DNA from: Hyposmocoma kahamanoa
Taxonomy: Eukaryota > Arthropoda > Insecta > Lepidoptera > Cosmopterigidae
Length of the DNA stretch: 64,000 nucleotides
Direction of reading: 5' to 3'
Assembly (NCBI RefSeq): GCF_003589595.1
Contig: NW_020656077.1
Coordinates: 6,508,748-6,572,747, forward strand
The position numbers and the translations under genes are program-made. How positions within the stretch are numbered: the first letter of the stretch is position 1; every line of letters starts with the position of its first letter. The notes beneath the pieces were generated by a model that ran no database searches, had not been told where the DNA came from, and saw only the letters and a program-made list of their open reading frames with translations. Positions 31,920 to 42,546 of this stretch are shown in pieces.

Positions 31920-32424
31920 GGACAAAACTGTGTTTTTTTATTGTTTAGTGACTTAAATTGTTAAGTGATTTAAATAGTTAGTTATTCAATGTGTATTTTA
32001 ACTTCGATACAAAACTAAATACGAAAAATCCTCGGGGATTGAATGACGTTGCGCCTAACATAACGGTATCTGCGTTATGTACTTCTAAAGCCCATTACTG
32101 TCTATTCTTTATGTTCTTCCGCGTACATTGCTCGAAACAGGCACCTAACCACTTTGTAGCGGAGTTTTACTCACTAGGAAGCTGAGGTGGTCTAGCGACT
32201 TCCATTTTTGTACTACGTCTAGCCACTTTTTGTATTACGCGCGAAATGGCGGCTGAACGGGACAAGACAAATTAAATGTCCATTACGAAAGGTTGTTGCG
32301 CGACCTCCCGGTTGGTATTCTAAACTCTTATATGTAGGTATATAGTGGCAATACTTTTCTGTGTGAAACGTATGAATAAGTATTATATTTATATAGACCA
32401 TAGTTACCCAAACCAAATACCAAA
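31920..32424. other. unassigned DNA
   Basis: Nothing recognised. Confidence 0.4.
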
Positions 32425-32535
32425 GTGATCCCTACCGCCCCCTAAGGGGGCAGTAAAGGCCTCGGAAGCAATTTGACGTTTGAAAAAAGAAACCTGGATT
32501 ATCTATATAAACTGCACTACAAATATATACATTCT
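32425..32535 (+). repeat. unnamed repeat fragment shared with 6670-6800
   Basis: GCCTCGGAAGCAATTTGACG and TGAAAAAAGAAACCTGGATT align with the earlier stretch. Confidence 0.45.
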
Positions 32536-32587
32536 CTTCCTTGAGATTTTTGTGTTTAGGTAATATAAATAATCTCAGTACAGAGTA

Positions 32588-32975
32588 CTAAAAACACCGA
32601 CCTCAGAAGTACGTGGAATTACGTCTATTTGCTAAGTTTTATTGAAATATCCCCTAGTTCTCACTACTCAAAAGTATATTTAAAGAAAAACGCCTTGCAT
32701 TGGAGAAATAGCAAAATCAACCATTAAAACAATTGCTCCTAAATTAAAGTTAGGCGCAATTTATAAAAATGAACCTTCATGCGCGAACAGCCACCCTTAA
32801 TGGTGGATGATTTTCTTCAAAATGAAATGGGACCACTATGGAAGTACCCCCTTTCCAACAAAAAAAGAATCATGAAAATCGGTTCACAAATACCGGAGTT
32901 ATCGCGTAACATACATACAAAAAAAAGAACATACAGTCGAATTGAGAACCTCCTCCTTTTTTGAAGTCGGTTAAT
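32588..32975 (+). repeat. MITE family D, long copy
   Basis: Starts ACACCGACCTCAGAAGTACG and ends CCTTTTTTGAAGTCGGTTAA; these termini are inverted repeats (ACCGACYTCARAA). The interior includes AATTAAAGTTAGGCGCAATT and GTGGATGATTTTCTTCAAAA. Closely related, over almost its whole length, to the inverted copy at 38637-39090. Confidence 0.8.
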
Positions 32976-32981
32976 AATACA

Positions 32982-33070
32982 CGTATTCAATTATTTTTTT
33001 GTGATGGTGGCCGTTGAAATTTTTTTATCTTGCCTAAGTGCCAAAAAGTTTGGGAACCTATGACATAATA
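32982..33070 (+). repeat. hAT-like element end fragment
   Basis: Shares ATTCAATTATTTTTTTGTGA and TTTTTTATCTTGCCTAAGTG with 8478-8545 and runs on to AAAAAGTTTGGGAACCTATG, like a decayed hAT terminus. Confidence 0.45.
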
Positions 33071-33835
33071 CACAGGCAGTTTATAATATATATTCCTTAT
33101 TGAGCTCACATTCACACTTTATTGGTTGAACGCGGACTCATGATCGTAGTGAACCCGACACGGAGTAACAAGTTGGGATCAATTTGTGGTGGTTAGGATG
33201 GAGTTGGCATCCTGAAAATGCAGAGCCGCCGTGTAAACCCTGAAGCGTTTTATGTAAATTGCCGGTAAATAAAGATTGCTTATGGTTAAAAACTACTTCA
33301 CCAAATAACCAAGATGACACATTTGATAGCGTTCACAAAGATACGTTCACAAACTAAGTATAACTTTCAAAATAAGTATTGGCATCTAATATCTTTAAAT
33401 CAAAGTAAGCTGCACCTATCTATCGAACAAAGCACCATTACGTCATGTGGTTACGACCTTGTAGTCGGTCGTATCTCCTCAACTTTTCTACGCTTATACT
33501 GCCTTTGTAAGCAGCGCTTTCTAAACTTTTCTAAGCACGGATTCTGTCCGCAATAGCAATAAAAAAACACGTTTCTTTTTGTGCCGTGGAACTTCTAAAA
33601 ATTGCAGTTTACATGGATGCGTAGTCCATTGATTACCCCCACTAGTAACAGAACTACTGGTATTTTCCTTCCCATCCCATTTGTTCTGGTAACAAATAGG
33701 CAGTTCTCGTCACAGAACCATTGAGATATGCCTCCAAGCACTTAGGCCTGGACCCCTTTATCGTGTATGTATTTTGTCTATGAAGTACTGTTACTAATAA
33801 CACTGTTCTTATCTACCTATTTTATAGTTTAACAG
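33071..33835. other. unassigned, apparently single-copy DNA
   Basis: An 80-codon + frame (33314-33556) has no recognisable domain. Confidence 0.35.
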
Positions 33836-33909
33836 GTGAAACTATAACACAGGGAAATGGTTGATGAGTTCCAATCTGTTAAACGACGCGATAAAAGTCC
33901 TCGAAAAAG
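33836..33909 (+). other. candidate 74-nt exon
   Basis: Bounded by acceptor TTTATAGTTTAACAG|GTG and strong donor CGAAAAAG|GTAAGTG. Contains an ATG at 33857 with 17 open codons (MVDEFQSVKRRDKSPRK) into the donor. Phase 2, which does not fit the upstream frame of the FBXL7-like exon 1, so if linked it would be untranslated or belong to another gene. No homology recognised. Confidence 0.25.
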
Positions 33910-34116
33910 GTAAGTGTAGATTAGATACACTTATCAATATCCTAGACCTTTCCGTTTGCATTGTAGTTTTAGTGCTAAAGTAATTGTAACGATCATAAAT
34001 TATGCCATTCTCTAGCGGTATATTACTATCCGCGTGTTATTATAATAACTCTACAAATTCTTTCAATGGATACCGGTCTGCCACACGACCTATTGACTCT
34101 GAGACTCTGGGTAATT

Positions 34117-34208
34117 TTCAGGTTAGTTTTCTTTACCTAATTTCGGTGGTAATTTATTTATATTATTTAAGCATTGCCACCGAAATTATATGGAAAAATT
34201 ACCCGTCT
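34117..34208. mobile_element. short MITE (family K, copy 1)
   Basis: TTTCTTTACCTAATTTCGGT is mirrored by ACCGAAATTATATGGAAAAA with a ~30-bp centre. Relatives at 35170-35400 and 40450-40625. Confidence 0.55.
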
Positions 34209-35165
34209 AGAGGCCTTTACGGTTTGAGAATCGCTGTTCTGGCTTTAGCGATTGGTGGAAAGGCAAGTGGATCTAGAATGGCAGGTCTTACAGCCACTTT
34301 GGCCTGACGGTGATGCATAGTCCGCCCGGATATTAGTAGCAAGGCTATTTTCCCAGGAATGCGACCCTCAGGTCACCGGCTCTTACTAGTTAATTTATTG
34401 TCTAAGATTTTACTTATTGTCCTTTGTTATATCTTCGACGAGATGTCTATCAGATGTTTAGGTATAAATTTCACTGGGAAATTTGGTTGCTATTTGGTCG
34501 TCTTTTTTGCAAAGTGACATTTAATGCGCAATCTTAAAGATAAACGTATCCGTGGAGTTGAATAAGAAATAATAAATCACCGTGGTTTTCAAAGAATGAA
34601 GCAAAACCACGAATGCCTTTAAATCACATGCAATCTAACGTATATAGGACTGTTGAACCTAACTGTATAGGGATATTAATTCGTCTTTATACTCTCATAA
34701 ATTCCTCGACCATCTTATCCGTAATTGGTATAAGAAACCCTTTAGTCTGGTATGTGGGATCAGCAATCTTGAATCATAGCCGTACATAAGTATTAAGGTC
34801 ACTGATAATTTACCTATTCAAGGAATTATTTTATTTATTTGTTTTGGTTTTATAACTTAGCATAACAGCTATCTATCATATTGTCATTGAGGTCTTTTTT
34901 TAACTCTGCCGGTCTTTTACTTTTTGCATCTAATTGTGTAAGAATAGTTACTTTTTAGTCGATTTTGCTTTCTCTTTTCATTATTTCCTGAGGGAAAAGG
35001 CCTCACCATACAGTCAAGTCTTGGTGAATTTTTCTTTTGTTAGTTTTAGATAAATAGGCATACGCCAAATCTTCAGTCTATTATTTATTTTATAGGCATG
35101 AAGCCTCGTCTTCAATGGGTCATTATATGAGAATGGGGTCAATTCCAGGTAAAATTTCAATGCCG
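34209..35165. other. unassigned DNA
   Basis: No gene or shared repeat recognised. Confidence 0.35.
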
Positions 35166-35169
35166 AGAA

Positions 35170-35400
35170 TGCTAATCATTTATAAGCGAATATTGGTAAT
35201 TTTTTGGTTATTTTTCTCTACCTAATTTTGGTGGCAATTTTCATTATTTAGGTATTCGAGTATGTTATCGTGAAATATTAAATAATATTTCAGGATACTA
35301 CACTCGACTGATAAATAGTACTTCATGATAATAGTCTACAATATTTAAATAATAGAAACTGTCAACCGGAATTAGATGGAGAAAACTAACCTGAATATTA
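35170..35400. mobile_element. MITE family K (copy 2)
   Basis: TTTCTCTACCTAATTTTGGT mirrored by CGGAATTAGATGGAGAAAAC. The interior GTATTCGAGTATGTTATCGT, ATATTTCAGGATACTACACT and TAGTACTTCATGATAATAGT recurs in reverse at 40450-40625. Confidence 0.6.
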
Positions 35401-36179
35401 TCCATATTTGACGTTAATAGCAGTAGTTTGTTTTTATAAAGCCACTGAGCTTGGTAATAAAAAAAATGTAATTTCAATATATTTATACATATTATATGTA
35501 CACACGCAAGACATCAAGCTACACATTGACGTATCTTGTTCCGTTGCACTGGAGGCGATTTTCGAACAAAAATGTGTAGTCTGATGTGCCGTTGTCCGTA
35601 CATTAGCGTCGGTGAAGTTGTAATAAGTTTAGTTTATTACTGGCTCTGGACACAGGATCAGCTTCTGGCAATGATAAATTTTAAACCGATGTACATTTTT
35701 TTTGGTTCCACCAGTTTTGCCCCGGGAAAATTGTGGATCGACCTGTAATATAAGATAGTAGGTACTATTGGGGCGATAAAATGGCGCTTTCTTGTGGTTG
35801 TGGTTGAGTATATTGGCATTCACAACGCCAGAGACGGCTATATTAAGAATAGGGACATGGTAGGTTAGAATTATATTAACAAAAGAAAGTTATAATTGGA
35901 TTTATTGGCTTTGTAATTTCTCTGATAATGCTTTGAAAGAACTCTCCGGAAAAATCTAATTAAGCGACTTGGGCTGGTACAATGAAAAGCAATTTAACAT
36001 ACGTACCTATATATGGTATCCAATTTTTAAATAATAGATTATATTGATAACTAATTTGGTAATGAGATAACTTGAGTTTATGTACTTTGACCAGGCAGTG
36101 TAACAACTATCTTTGCTATAATTTCGAATAAAAAAATCGTGACACAAACTACATGTTATAGACTGTTCAAAGAACAAAA
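35401..36179. other. unassigned DNA
   Basis: A 70-codon frame (35536-35748, rich in Cys and aromatic residues) has no recognisable domain. Confidence 0.35.
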
Positions 36180-36840
36180 TAATAAATACAGTAGAAGTGG
36201 CTAGTTAGCGTCAGACGCGTGCTAACTATAGGTCTCGCAAGACCAATTTGACTCAGTGCGCCATTTTCGCTTTGTATGGTATGGCTGTGTCATTCGTTCG
36301 TGCAAATTCTCTAAAATCCTAGAAAAATACCTTGTTGTGCTATTTTGGAGTGCAAAAATGATAGATGCACCAAAAATACCATTCGTGGTGGTATTTCATA
36401 TCATTGCAAAATTTTATTTTAATAAGTTTTCAATTTTCTGTTTTTTTTGCCCTGCAATATGGTTGCTTCTTGTTTGGAGAACTAAATTAATAACTGCAAT
36501 TGGTCGTGATTAATTTAATTTAATTAACCGCTAGATGGCAGCACGTCGATTGAAATTTCACTGTAATATCGAAACGTCGTAACTTGTAATAATAGGTATT
36601 GGTTATGGTATGGAACTTTCAACGATATGCCAACGGGATAAAGTTTAAATTATATTGACAATCCAGATTTTTGTTATTTCTTTTTAAATTTAAAACTACG
36701 ACCAATCAATACCAAGATTTTCTAGTGTTTCAAATAAGAATGTGTAAGTTTTAGCGACACGGTTCTGCTAGTAATCGAGGCCTAAGGCAATTTCATTGTT
36801 GTCTTTTCTTCCGTGGTTCAAAGGCGCCCTAAACCGCGTT
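36180..36840 (+). repeat. family G repeat (copy 2)
   Basis: AGTAGAAGTGGCTAGTTAGC at the left, TTTGGAGTGCAAAAATGATA, GGAGAACTAAATTAATAACT (empty site of the foldback MITE), CGCTAGATGGCAGCACGTCG, and GTCTTTTCTTCCGTGG at the right. The 85-codon frame 36256-36513 lies in the repeat and is not a gene. Confidence 0.7.
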
Positions 36841-37314
36841 CTGATATTGTCTGACAAGATTGTTCCGACAGAGTCTGATTTAAGCCCTCAGTTTAGTGGA
36901 GTCTCGTGCCCATCATGTTTGTGATATGGACTAATTAGTATAGAGACGCTGTAGTTTCTTGCGCTCATGGTTACTGGTGGCAATTCGATGTTATACAAGT
37001 AAAGCGATACTTTGAATCCCAAGTAAAAGCAATGTTTGGATTGTCTGAAATTTTTAACGCACTTACTAAACCTCAGGTTGCAAAGTGAGAATCATCCAGA
37101 ACTCGCTTGGATGTAAAGTAATATAAATGATTAGTAGTTGCCCGCGGCTTCGTCCTCTTAAAATTTTTACATGGATTATAATATATTTTAATACTGAATA
37201 TGGGGATTTTTTTAAAACCCTGAAACATATGTTTATTTATTTTACGTTAAACCAAGTATGTGTGCTAATCGTACTACGCGTTAAAAAGTTCGCAAGCAAA
37301 TTTTAATCCTTAGT
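36841..37314. other. unassigned DNA with a small repeat motif
   Basis: 37140-37165 reads GTTGCCCGCGGCTTCGTCC, a motif very common in lepidopteran repeats. Nothing else seen. Confidence 0.35.
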
Positions 37315-37518
37315 AACGCACACACTCAACATAGCCCCGCACTAGGGAAACCCTGTGTCGCGGGTGCCATGGACACACACATAGACAACCACAAATTACA
37401 CCCAAATTGACGAGAGAAATAAATGTTGGCCATTCAAATATTTCTCCCGGCCCGGGAATCGAAACTGGGACCTCTGTGTGGCAGTTCGGTATGGTAACCT
37501 TTCGGCAACGGATGCAGT
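37315..37518 (-). repeat. SINE family A, full-length
   Basis: Reverse copy from the GCACACACTCAACATAGCCC end to GGTAACCTTTCGGCAACGGA. Tail shortened. Confidence 0.85.
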
Positions 37519-37730
37519 TATACCGCAATACCGTATAACAATGCTAATTAGGGGTAGGTTTCAAGAAATAATAATATCTTTTTTTCAAAAGTTTCAAGTT
37601 CTAGGAATACGATTTTCATACAAACTTATTTACCCTTCTTTACCCCCTGAGAGGTTGAGTTTCGAAAAGTCCGTTCTTAGTATGCCTATACTAAATAGAA
37701 GGTTTTTCTCAAGTTCTCTCTAGGTTAGAA

Positions 37731-37747
37731 GTCAATTGCTCCGGACC
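37731..37747. repeat. 17-bp target-site duplication of LINE insertion (left)
   Basis: GTCAATTGCTCCGGACC, identical to 38176-38192. Confidence 0.85.
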
Positions 37748-38175
37748 TCTCTCTCTCTCTCTCTCTCTCTCATCTGAACGTTGTCCCGGTTGCGTCCTCA
37801 GCAGTGTTGCTGCAGAGCCCGGGGTCCGCTTTCCTGCTTTTTCTCTTCCACTTTGCACGGTCTTCGGCGTCCTTAGTGGTGAGACCATTGGCACGCATAT
37901 CACCCTTGGCGATGTCAAGCCAGCACTTCTTGGGTCTGCCCCTTCTACCGGGGCCCGGCGGAGGTGGCATAGCCAGACATTTGTTTCCCACGTAGCATGC
38001 CGGTGGCCGTACCAACGTAGGCGGCTTTCTTGCAGTTTGTCTGCAATGTCACGGACGTGAAGGCTGCCGCGGATGCGGGAGTTTCTGACACGGTCTTTCC
38101 GTGAAACTCCACACATCCAGCGCAGCATCTTCATTTCCGTGACACGCAGCTCCTGCTTATGGCGCTCAAGTACGG
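37748..38175 (-). mobile_element. 5'-truncated RTE-like LINE with (GA)n tail
   Basis: Reverse strand encodes the C-terminal end of an RTE-like LINE: LERHKQELRVTEMKMLRWMC, SRKDRVRN, KLQESRLRWYGH, then after a frameshift near 38005 CLAMPPPPGPGRRGRPKKCW, MRANGLTTKDAEDRAKWKRK. It ends in (GA)n, seen as (CT)n at 37748-37770, as RTE elements end in simple repeats. Perfect 17-bp duplications flank it, so it is an insertion made by target-primed reverse transcription and comparatively young, yet its frame is already broken. Confidence 0.9.
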
Positions 38176-38192
38176 GTCAATTGCTCCGGACC
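38176..38192. repeat. 17-bp target-site duplication of LINE insertion (right)
   Basis: GTCAATTGCTCCGGACC, identical to 37731-37747. Confidence 0.85.
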
Positions 38193-38321
38193 CTATTCCT
38201 TTATATATATAGATTATGAAAGTAATACATAAACTTCCTCTAAAATGATGAAACTATTCCGTTGAACCAGGTTCCTACAGATAGATATTATCTACTTTAT
38301 ATGTATTTTAGTAGTAATAGA

Positions 38322-38590
38322 GCTCCTTGTAAAAGAGTTCGTCCAGGTTAGTACTGCCGCCTTACCTATTTCTGCCGCCAAGTGTTCCGGTTTAGAAAGG
38401 TAAGGGTGCTGGTGAAATTACAGGCACATGGACCTTGTCAACTTATGTCTCAGGGTGACGGGCGCAGTGGTAGTGCCCCTCAGATCTTTGCGATTTAAAA
38501 CTCTGAGTGGCACTGCAACTGTTACAGGCGTGTAGCTTACCTTCAGGCGCACGACTCGTTCGCCCCGATACTTGATATTATAAAAAAACC
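38322..38590 (+). repeat. family B repeat, near full length
   Basis: AGAGCTCCTTGTAAAAGAGT to CACGACTCGTTCGCCCCGAT and a TTATAAAAAAA end; small deletion in the CAGTAATG region. Confidence 0.85.
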
Positions 38591-38636
38591 TTGGTGTTTC
38601 GGGGTTCCGATTTTTGATTATAACAATCTTGTTTTT

Positions 38637-39090
38637 AACCGACTTCAAAAAAGGAGGAGGTTCTCAATTCGACTGTATGTTCTTTTTTTTTTGTATGTAT
38701 GTTACGCGATAACTTCGGTATTTGTGAACCGATTTTCATGATTCTTTTTTTGTTGAAAAGGGGGTACTTCCATAGTGGTCCCATTTCATTTTGAAGGAAA
38801 TCATCCACATCAAAGGGTGGCTGTTCGCGCATGAAGATTCATTTTTATAAATAGCGCCTAACTTTAATTTAGGCGCAATTACTTTTAGCAATTATTTAGT
38901 TGATTTTGCTATTTCATCAAATCAAGGCGTTTTCCCCTCGATATACTTTGAGTAGCGTCGTAGTGAGAACCTATTTTTATTATCTCCAGTATCAAGTCCT
39001 GTATTGTGGCGAACTAGGGGATATTTCAATGAAACTTAGCAAATAGACGTAATTCCACGTACTTTTGAGGTCGGTTTTTTTAGTACTCTG
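38637..39090 (-). repeat. MITE family D, long copy
   Basis: Reverse-oriented relative of 32588-32975, from ACCGACTTCAAAAAAGGAGG to ACTTTTGAGGTCGGTTTTTT. Longer by ~60 bp around 38930-39000. Confidence 0.8.
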
Positions 39091-39897
39091 TACTGAGATT
39101 ATTGAAGTCATTTTGAATCCAGTGTTACAGCATTTTAAGGCCATTAGATGTAGATACATCTGGGGCATGGAGAGAGATTAAGGACGATCACGATTTTCCT
39201 TTTTTGCGTAGGGGCCGATTGTGCACCGTGTATATTATGATCCGAGACATGAATATTATTATTACGCCGCCACCGATGAGAACGCTAAATTATGCATGGT
39301 CGAAACTTTGGCCCTTTCTTGCGGCCTATATTATAGGCTATACGATACCTTAGCAAACTTAATGACATGGAAGATAATTTTCAGGCTAGTTGTCTCCATT
39401 TAATTTCTGTTGAAACCTCTGTGGTTGTCCTGGCTATCGGATCCTGTTTTTGTCATGACCAATGGTCGGTAAAAGGTGCTCCCCATACATAGATACATGT
39501 ATAGATATAACAACAAGGAGCAACATAAAGTTGTTGAAACCACCAAATATTAATTAATTACTTTTTCGAATTCCGAATTTCCGGAAATGCTTTAGTGCAT
39601 CGTAAGACAAAACTACTGACCTAGGCATTTAAAGTAATTCTAATGGTGCCATATAAAAAAATGCAGTAGTTGACAGACCCTTGACTAGAGCAAAGAATAA
39701 AAAAGTAACGAGATTGGGCACTCTCAGTCTCTCCCTAGCTTTAGACACCGCACCGCGCCCCGCATATTGATGGAACATCAGCAAGGCTGTCAGTTATCTA
39801 CTGTATTTTTTACGAGGTTATGGCAAATATTTTTTTTAGTATTTTCTTTTCTTCATATATCTTGGTTATTAATTGGTAATAATTTATGTTTCATAAT
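39091..39897. other. unassigned DNA
   Basis: Lies directly upstream of a copia-like gag start, so part may be an old LTR or leader, but I could not find a matching second LTR. Confidence 0.35.
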
Positions 39898-40445
39898 ATG
39901 AGCATCCAAAAAATGGACCGTTTTGATATTGAAAAGTTTCGTGGTCTCAATAATTGGTTGGTATGGAAGTTCGATACAAAACTTCAAATGAGCAGAAGCT
40001 GCAAAATATTATGAAAGGCAACGAAACTATTCCTGTATCTCCTAGAAACGGATCTTCGTCTGAAGAACCTGCAAATTATCGTACTAAACTTACCCAATTT
40101 GAAACACGTGACGCATTACTTCAATGTATTATCGGCTGAAGCGTCTCTACTGAATCTAAACGTATACTCACTGCCAAATCCAAATGATAGAAGACTGAGA
40201 GTCGTATTCTAGAACTCTACTCAATGCTCAAGTCAGGATTTGAGTATGGTTTAAAGCTCGAAATCATACTCAAGTCCCTTCCATTAGGGTCGTATTTCCA
40301 GTGCTTGAAATCATACTCAAGTCTGCTCAAATCCTGACTTGAGCATTGAGTAGTGTTCTGGCATACGACTCTTAGACTAGTTCACTTATACTAAAGACGA
40401 GGCTGTTGATATTGCTACTCATGTATCTAAACTACAAGCAATAAT
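39898..40445 (+). pseudogene. copia-type retrotransposon gag fragment, interrupted
   Basis: Frame 1 from 39898 reads MSIQKMDRFDIEKFRGLNNW then LVWKFDTKLQ. A frameshift leads to KGNETIPVSPRNGSSSEEPA, FETRDALLQCIIG. After the foldback MITE at 40200-40378 it resumes as YTKDEAVDIATHVSKLQAI. This is the order of copia (Pseudoviridae-type) gag: 'L.G.NN+..WKF.+', 'W...D..A+..I', '+...+..HVSKL'. It has frameshifts, stops and an insertion; protease, integrase and RT were not found. Confidence 0.6.
40200..40378. mobile_element. foldback MITE family F (copy 2), inside gag relic
   Basis: GAGTCGTATTCTAGAACTCT and ACTCAATGCTCAAGTCAGGA mirrored by CTGACTTGAGCATTGAGTAG and TTCTGGCATACGACTC. It has an extra central GTCGTATTTCCAGTGCT segment also seen at 57600. 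Confidence 0.85.
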
Positions 40446-40449
40446 ACTT

Positions 40450-40625
40450 AGCAATATTTTTTTTATTTAAATATTCTAGAATATTATCATGAAGTATTAT
40501 AGTCCATCTACGTAACTGTTTTTCATTAACATTCGAGTGTAGGATCCTGAAATATTATTTCATATTTCACGATAATATACTCGAATGCTTAAATAATGAA
40601 AATTTCCCAAAAGTTTACGTATTAC
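40450..40625. mobile_element. MITE family K (copy 3), reverse
   Basis: Reverse complement matches 35215-35370 (TCATTATTTAAGCATTCGAG, TATCGTGAAATATGAAATAA, TATTTCAGGATCCTACACTC). Confidence 0.6.
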
Positions 40626-41199
40626 GACGTATTGTTATGAATAACTGTTTTCAGACTCTTTACTGTATATTGGTACGTCACAACTTTAGTTAATGATTTA
40701 GGTACGTCGTTCAAGTTAATGTAGTGGCACTTTGGAAACTAGCTTGGTTAACTATTCTAATGTATAAGTAAAGAGGAAAAATTTGTACTATTCTAAACCG
40801 GCGAGAACAGCAACATTAAAACTGTTCAACGATTAGCATAGAAATTTATTATTATTGCATCGACATGAATATCGGGTTATTCAATAAAAATAACGGGATG
40901 CTACGTATTTTATATGACATTTTAAACAGCTTTGTGAATAGCACGACATGTACAACGCTGGGAAACCACAAGAGCCATTTTTTAGAATTGGTTGACCAGA
41001 CTGAGCCAGTATCTTAACGAATCCTATCGAAATTGGTCTACAATGCCCACATCATTCTTTAGTTTAGCTAAATTAACTACCTCAATTCCGATCATTAGTC
41101 ATAATGGGTAGAAAACACTCACTAAAACTATACTATACTGCATAGTTTTAAAACCTTCGTTTTCAAACTATGCAGTATAGGTGACAAGAAGCCTCGACG
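40626..41199. other. unassigned DNA with one strong hairpin
   Basis: 41125-41178: CTATACTGCATAGTTTTAAA pairs with TTTCAAACTATGCAGTATAG around a short loop. Otherwise nothing recognised. Confidence 0.4.
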
Positions 41200-41530
41200 T
41201 TATTTACAAAATTGCTTGATTATTAATGTTACACACGGAAGAAATAAACAATGGAAGTGTTTTGAGCCTCGATTACTATCAGAACCGATGTCGCCAAAAC
41301 TCACACATTCTTAATTTCAAACAAGTTTCAAATAAAAAAAAAACAAATTCTGGATTGTTAATATAATTTAAACTTTACCCTATTGGTATATCGTCCAAAG
41401 TTCAATACCATCAATACCTATTATTTGCAAGTTTCGACGTTTTGATACATTGAAATTTCAATCAATGTGCTGCCATCTGGCGATAAATTGCTGAAAGACG
41501 ACGAATTGGAGTTATTAATTTAGTTCTGAA
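41200..41530 (-). repeat. family G repeat (copy 3), partial
   Basis: Reverse complement carries AGAACTAAATTAATAACTCC (empty MITE site), CCAGATGGCAGCACATTGAT, TATTGATGGTATTGAACTTT and TTTCTTCCGTGTG. The left third of the family is missing. Confidence 0.65.
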
Positions 41531-42075
41531 GAAGCGACCACATTGCAGGGGTTCAGGCGGAAGAGTCCAATAGCGTCCTGAGCTGATTAACCAGAACCAA
41601 ATTTTGTTAAATTTGTTTAACTCGGTTTGATTTTATACTAATATAATACGTTAAAGGAAGGGGAATAAATAAAACATTACAATTAAATTAATTTGCTCCA
41701 GTAACCTCGTCCTCGATACTCGAAAGCTGCCGCCTGGCCATAATGAGCTATATTTGTTACATAGTTATTCCTCGCAAACTGACTTACTACCTTTGCCTTT
41801 TGCTTAAGAGCGTATTTGGTTCATACACGACGTCTTTTAGCAGCGCGTCCTAAGCGATTCAATAATAATAATAATAATAATAAATCTATTTGCTTTGTAC
41901 AGTAAGTATCAAAGAATCAGTAGATATGACCGCTGGTACTTAAAAAAGGAAAACCTGTGCTTATAAGTACTAAGCAAACCTTCCCATAGCGTAGTAAAAT
42001 GTACAATTTATTATGTTATTTTATTTATACATTATACAAAAGTAATAATAAGAACAAGTAGTGATTTGTGGAGAC

Positions 42076-42078
<3 letters not shown>
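41531..42078. other. unassigned DNA, (AAT)n at 41860-41884
   Basis: Only a trinucleotide repeat recognised. Confidence 0.4.

Positions 42079-42146
<68 letters not shown>
42079..42146. repeat. (GT)n microsatellite at gap edge
   Basis: Uninterrupted except for one TCT. Runs directly into the N gap. Confidence 0.95.
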
Positions 42147-42546
42147 NNNNNNNNNNNNNNNNNNNNNNNNNNNNNNNNNNNNNNNNNNNNNNNNNNNNNN
42201 NNNNNNNNNNNNNNNNNNNNNNNNNNNNNNNNNNNNNNNNNNNNNNNNNNNNNNNNNNNNNNNNNNNNNNNNNNNNNNNNNNNNNNNNNNNNNNNNNNNN
42301 NNNNNNNNNNNNNNNNNNNNNNNNNNNNNNNNNNNNNNNNNNNNNNNNNNNNNNNNNNNNNNNNNNNNNNNNNNNNNNNNNNNNNNNNNNNNNNNNNNNN
42401 NNNNNNNNNNNNNNNNNNNNNNNNNNNNNNNNNNNNNNNNNNNNNNNNNNNNNNNNNNNNNNNNNNNNNNNNNNNNNNNNNNNNNNNNNNNNNNNNNNNN
42501 NNNNNNNNNNNNNNNNNNNNNNNNNNNNNNNNNNNNNNNNNNNNNN
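42147..42546. other. assembly gap, 400 N
   Basis: Exactly 400 Ns, probably a scaffolded gap caused by the (GT)n array and the LINE. Confidence 0.95.

Noticed and set aside
34002..34307. A 101-codon + frame with hydrophobic stretch
   Set aside because: It runs through a MITE-like palindrome (34117-34208) and has no recognisable domain.
36256..36513. An 85-codon membrane-like protein
   Set aside because: Lies inside family G; the other copies of this repeat do not keep the frame.
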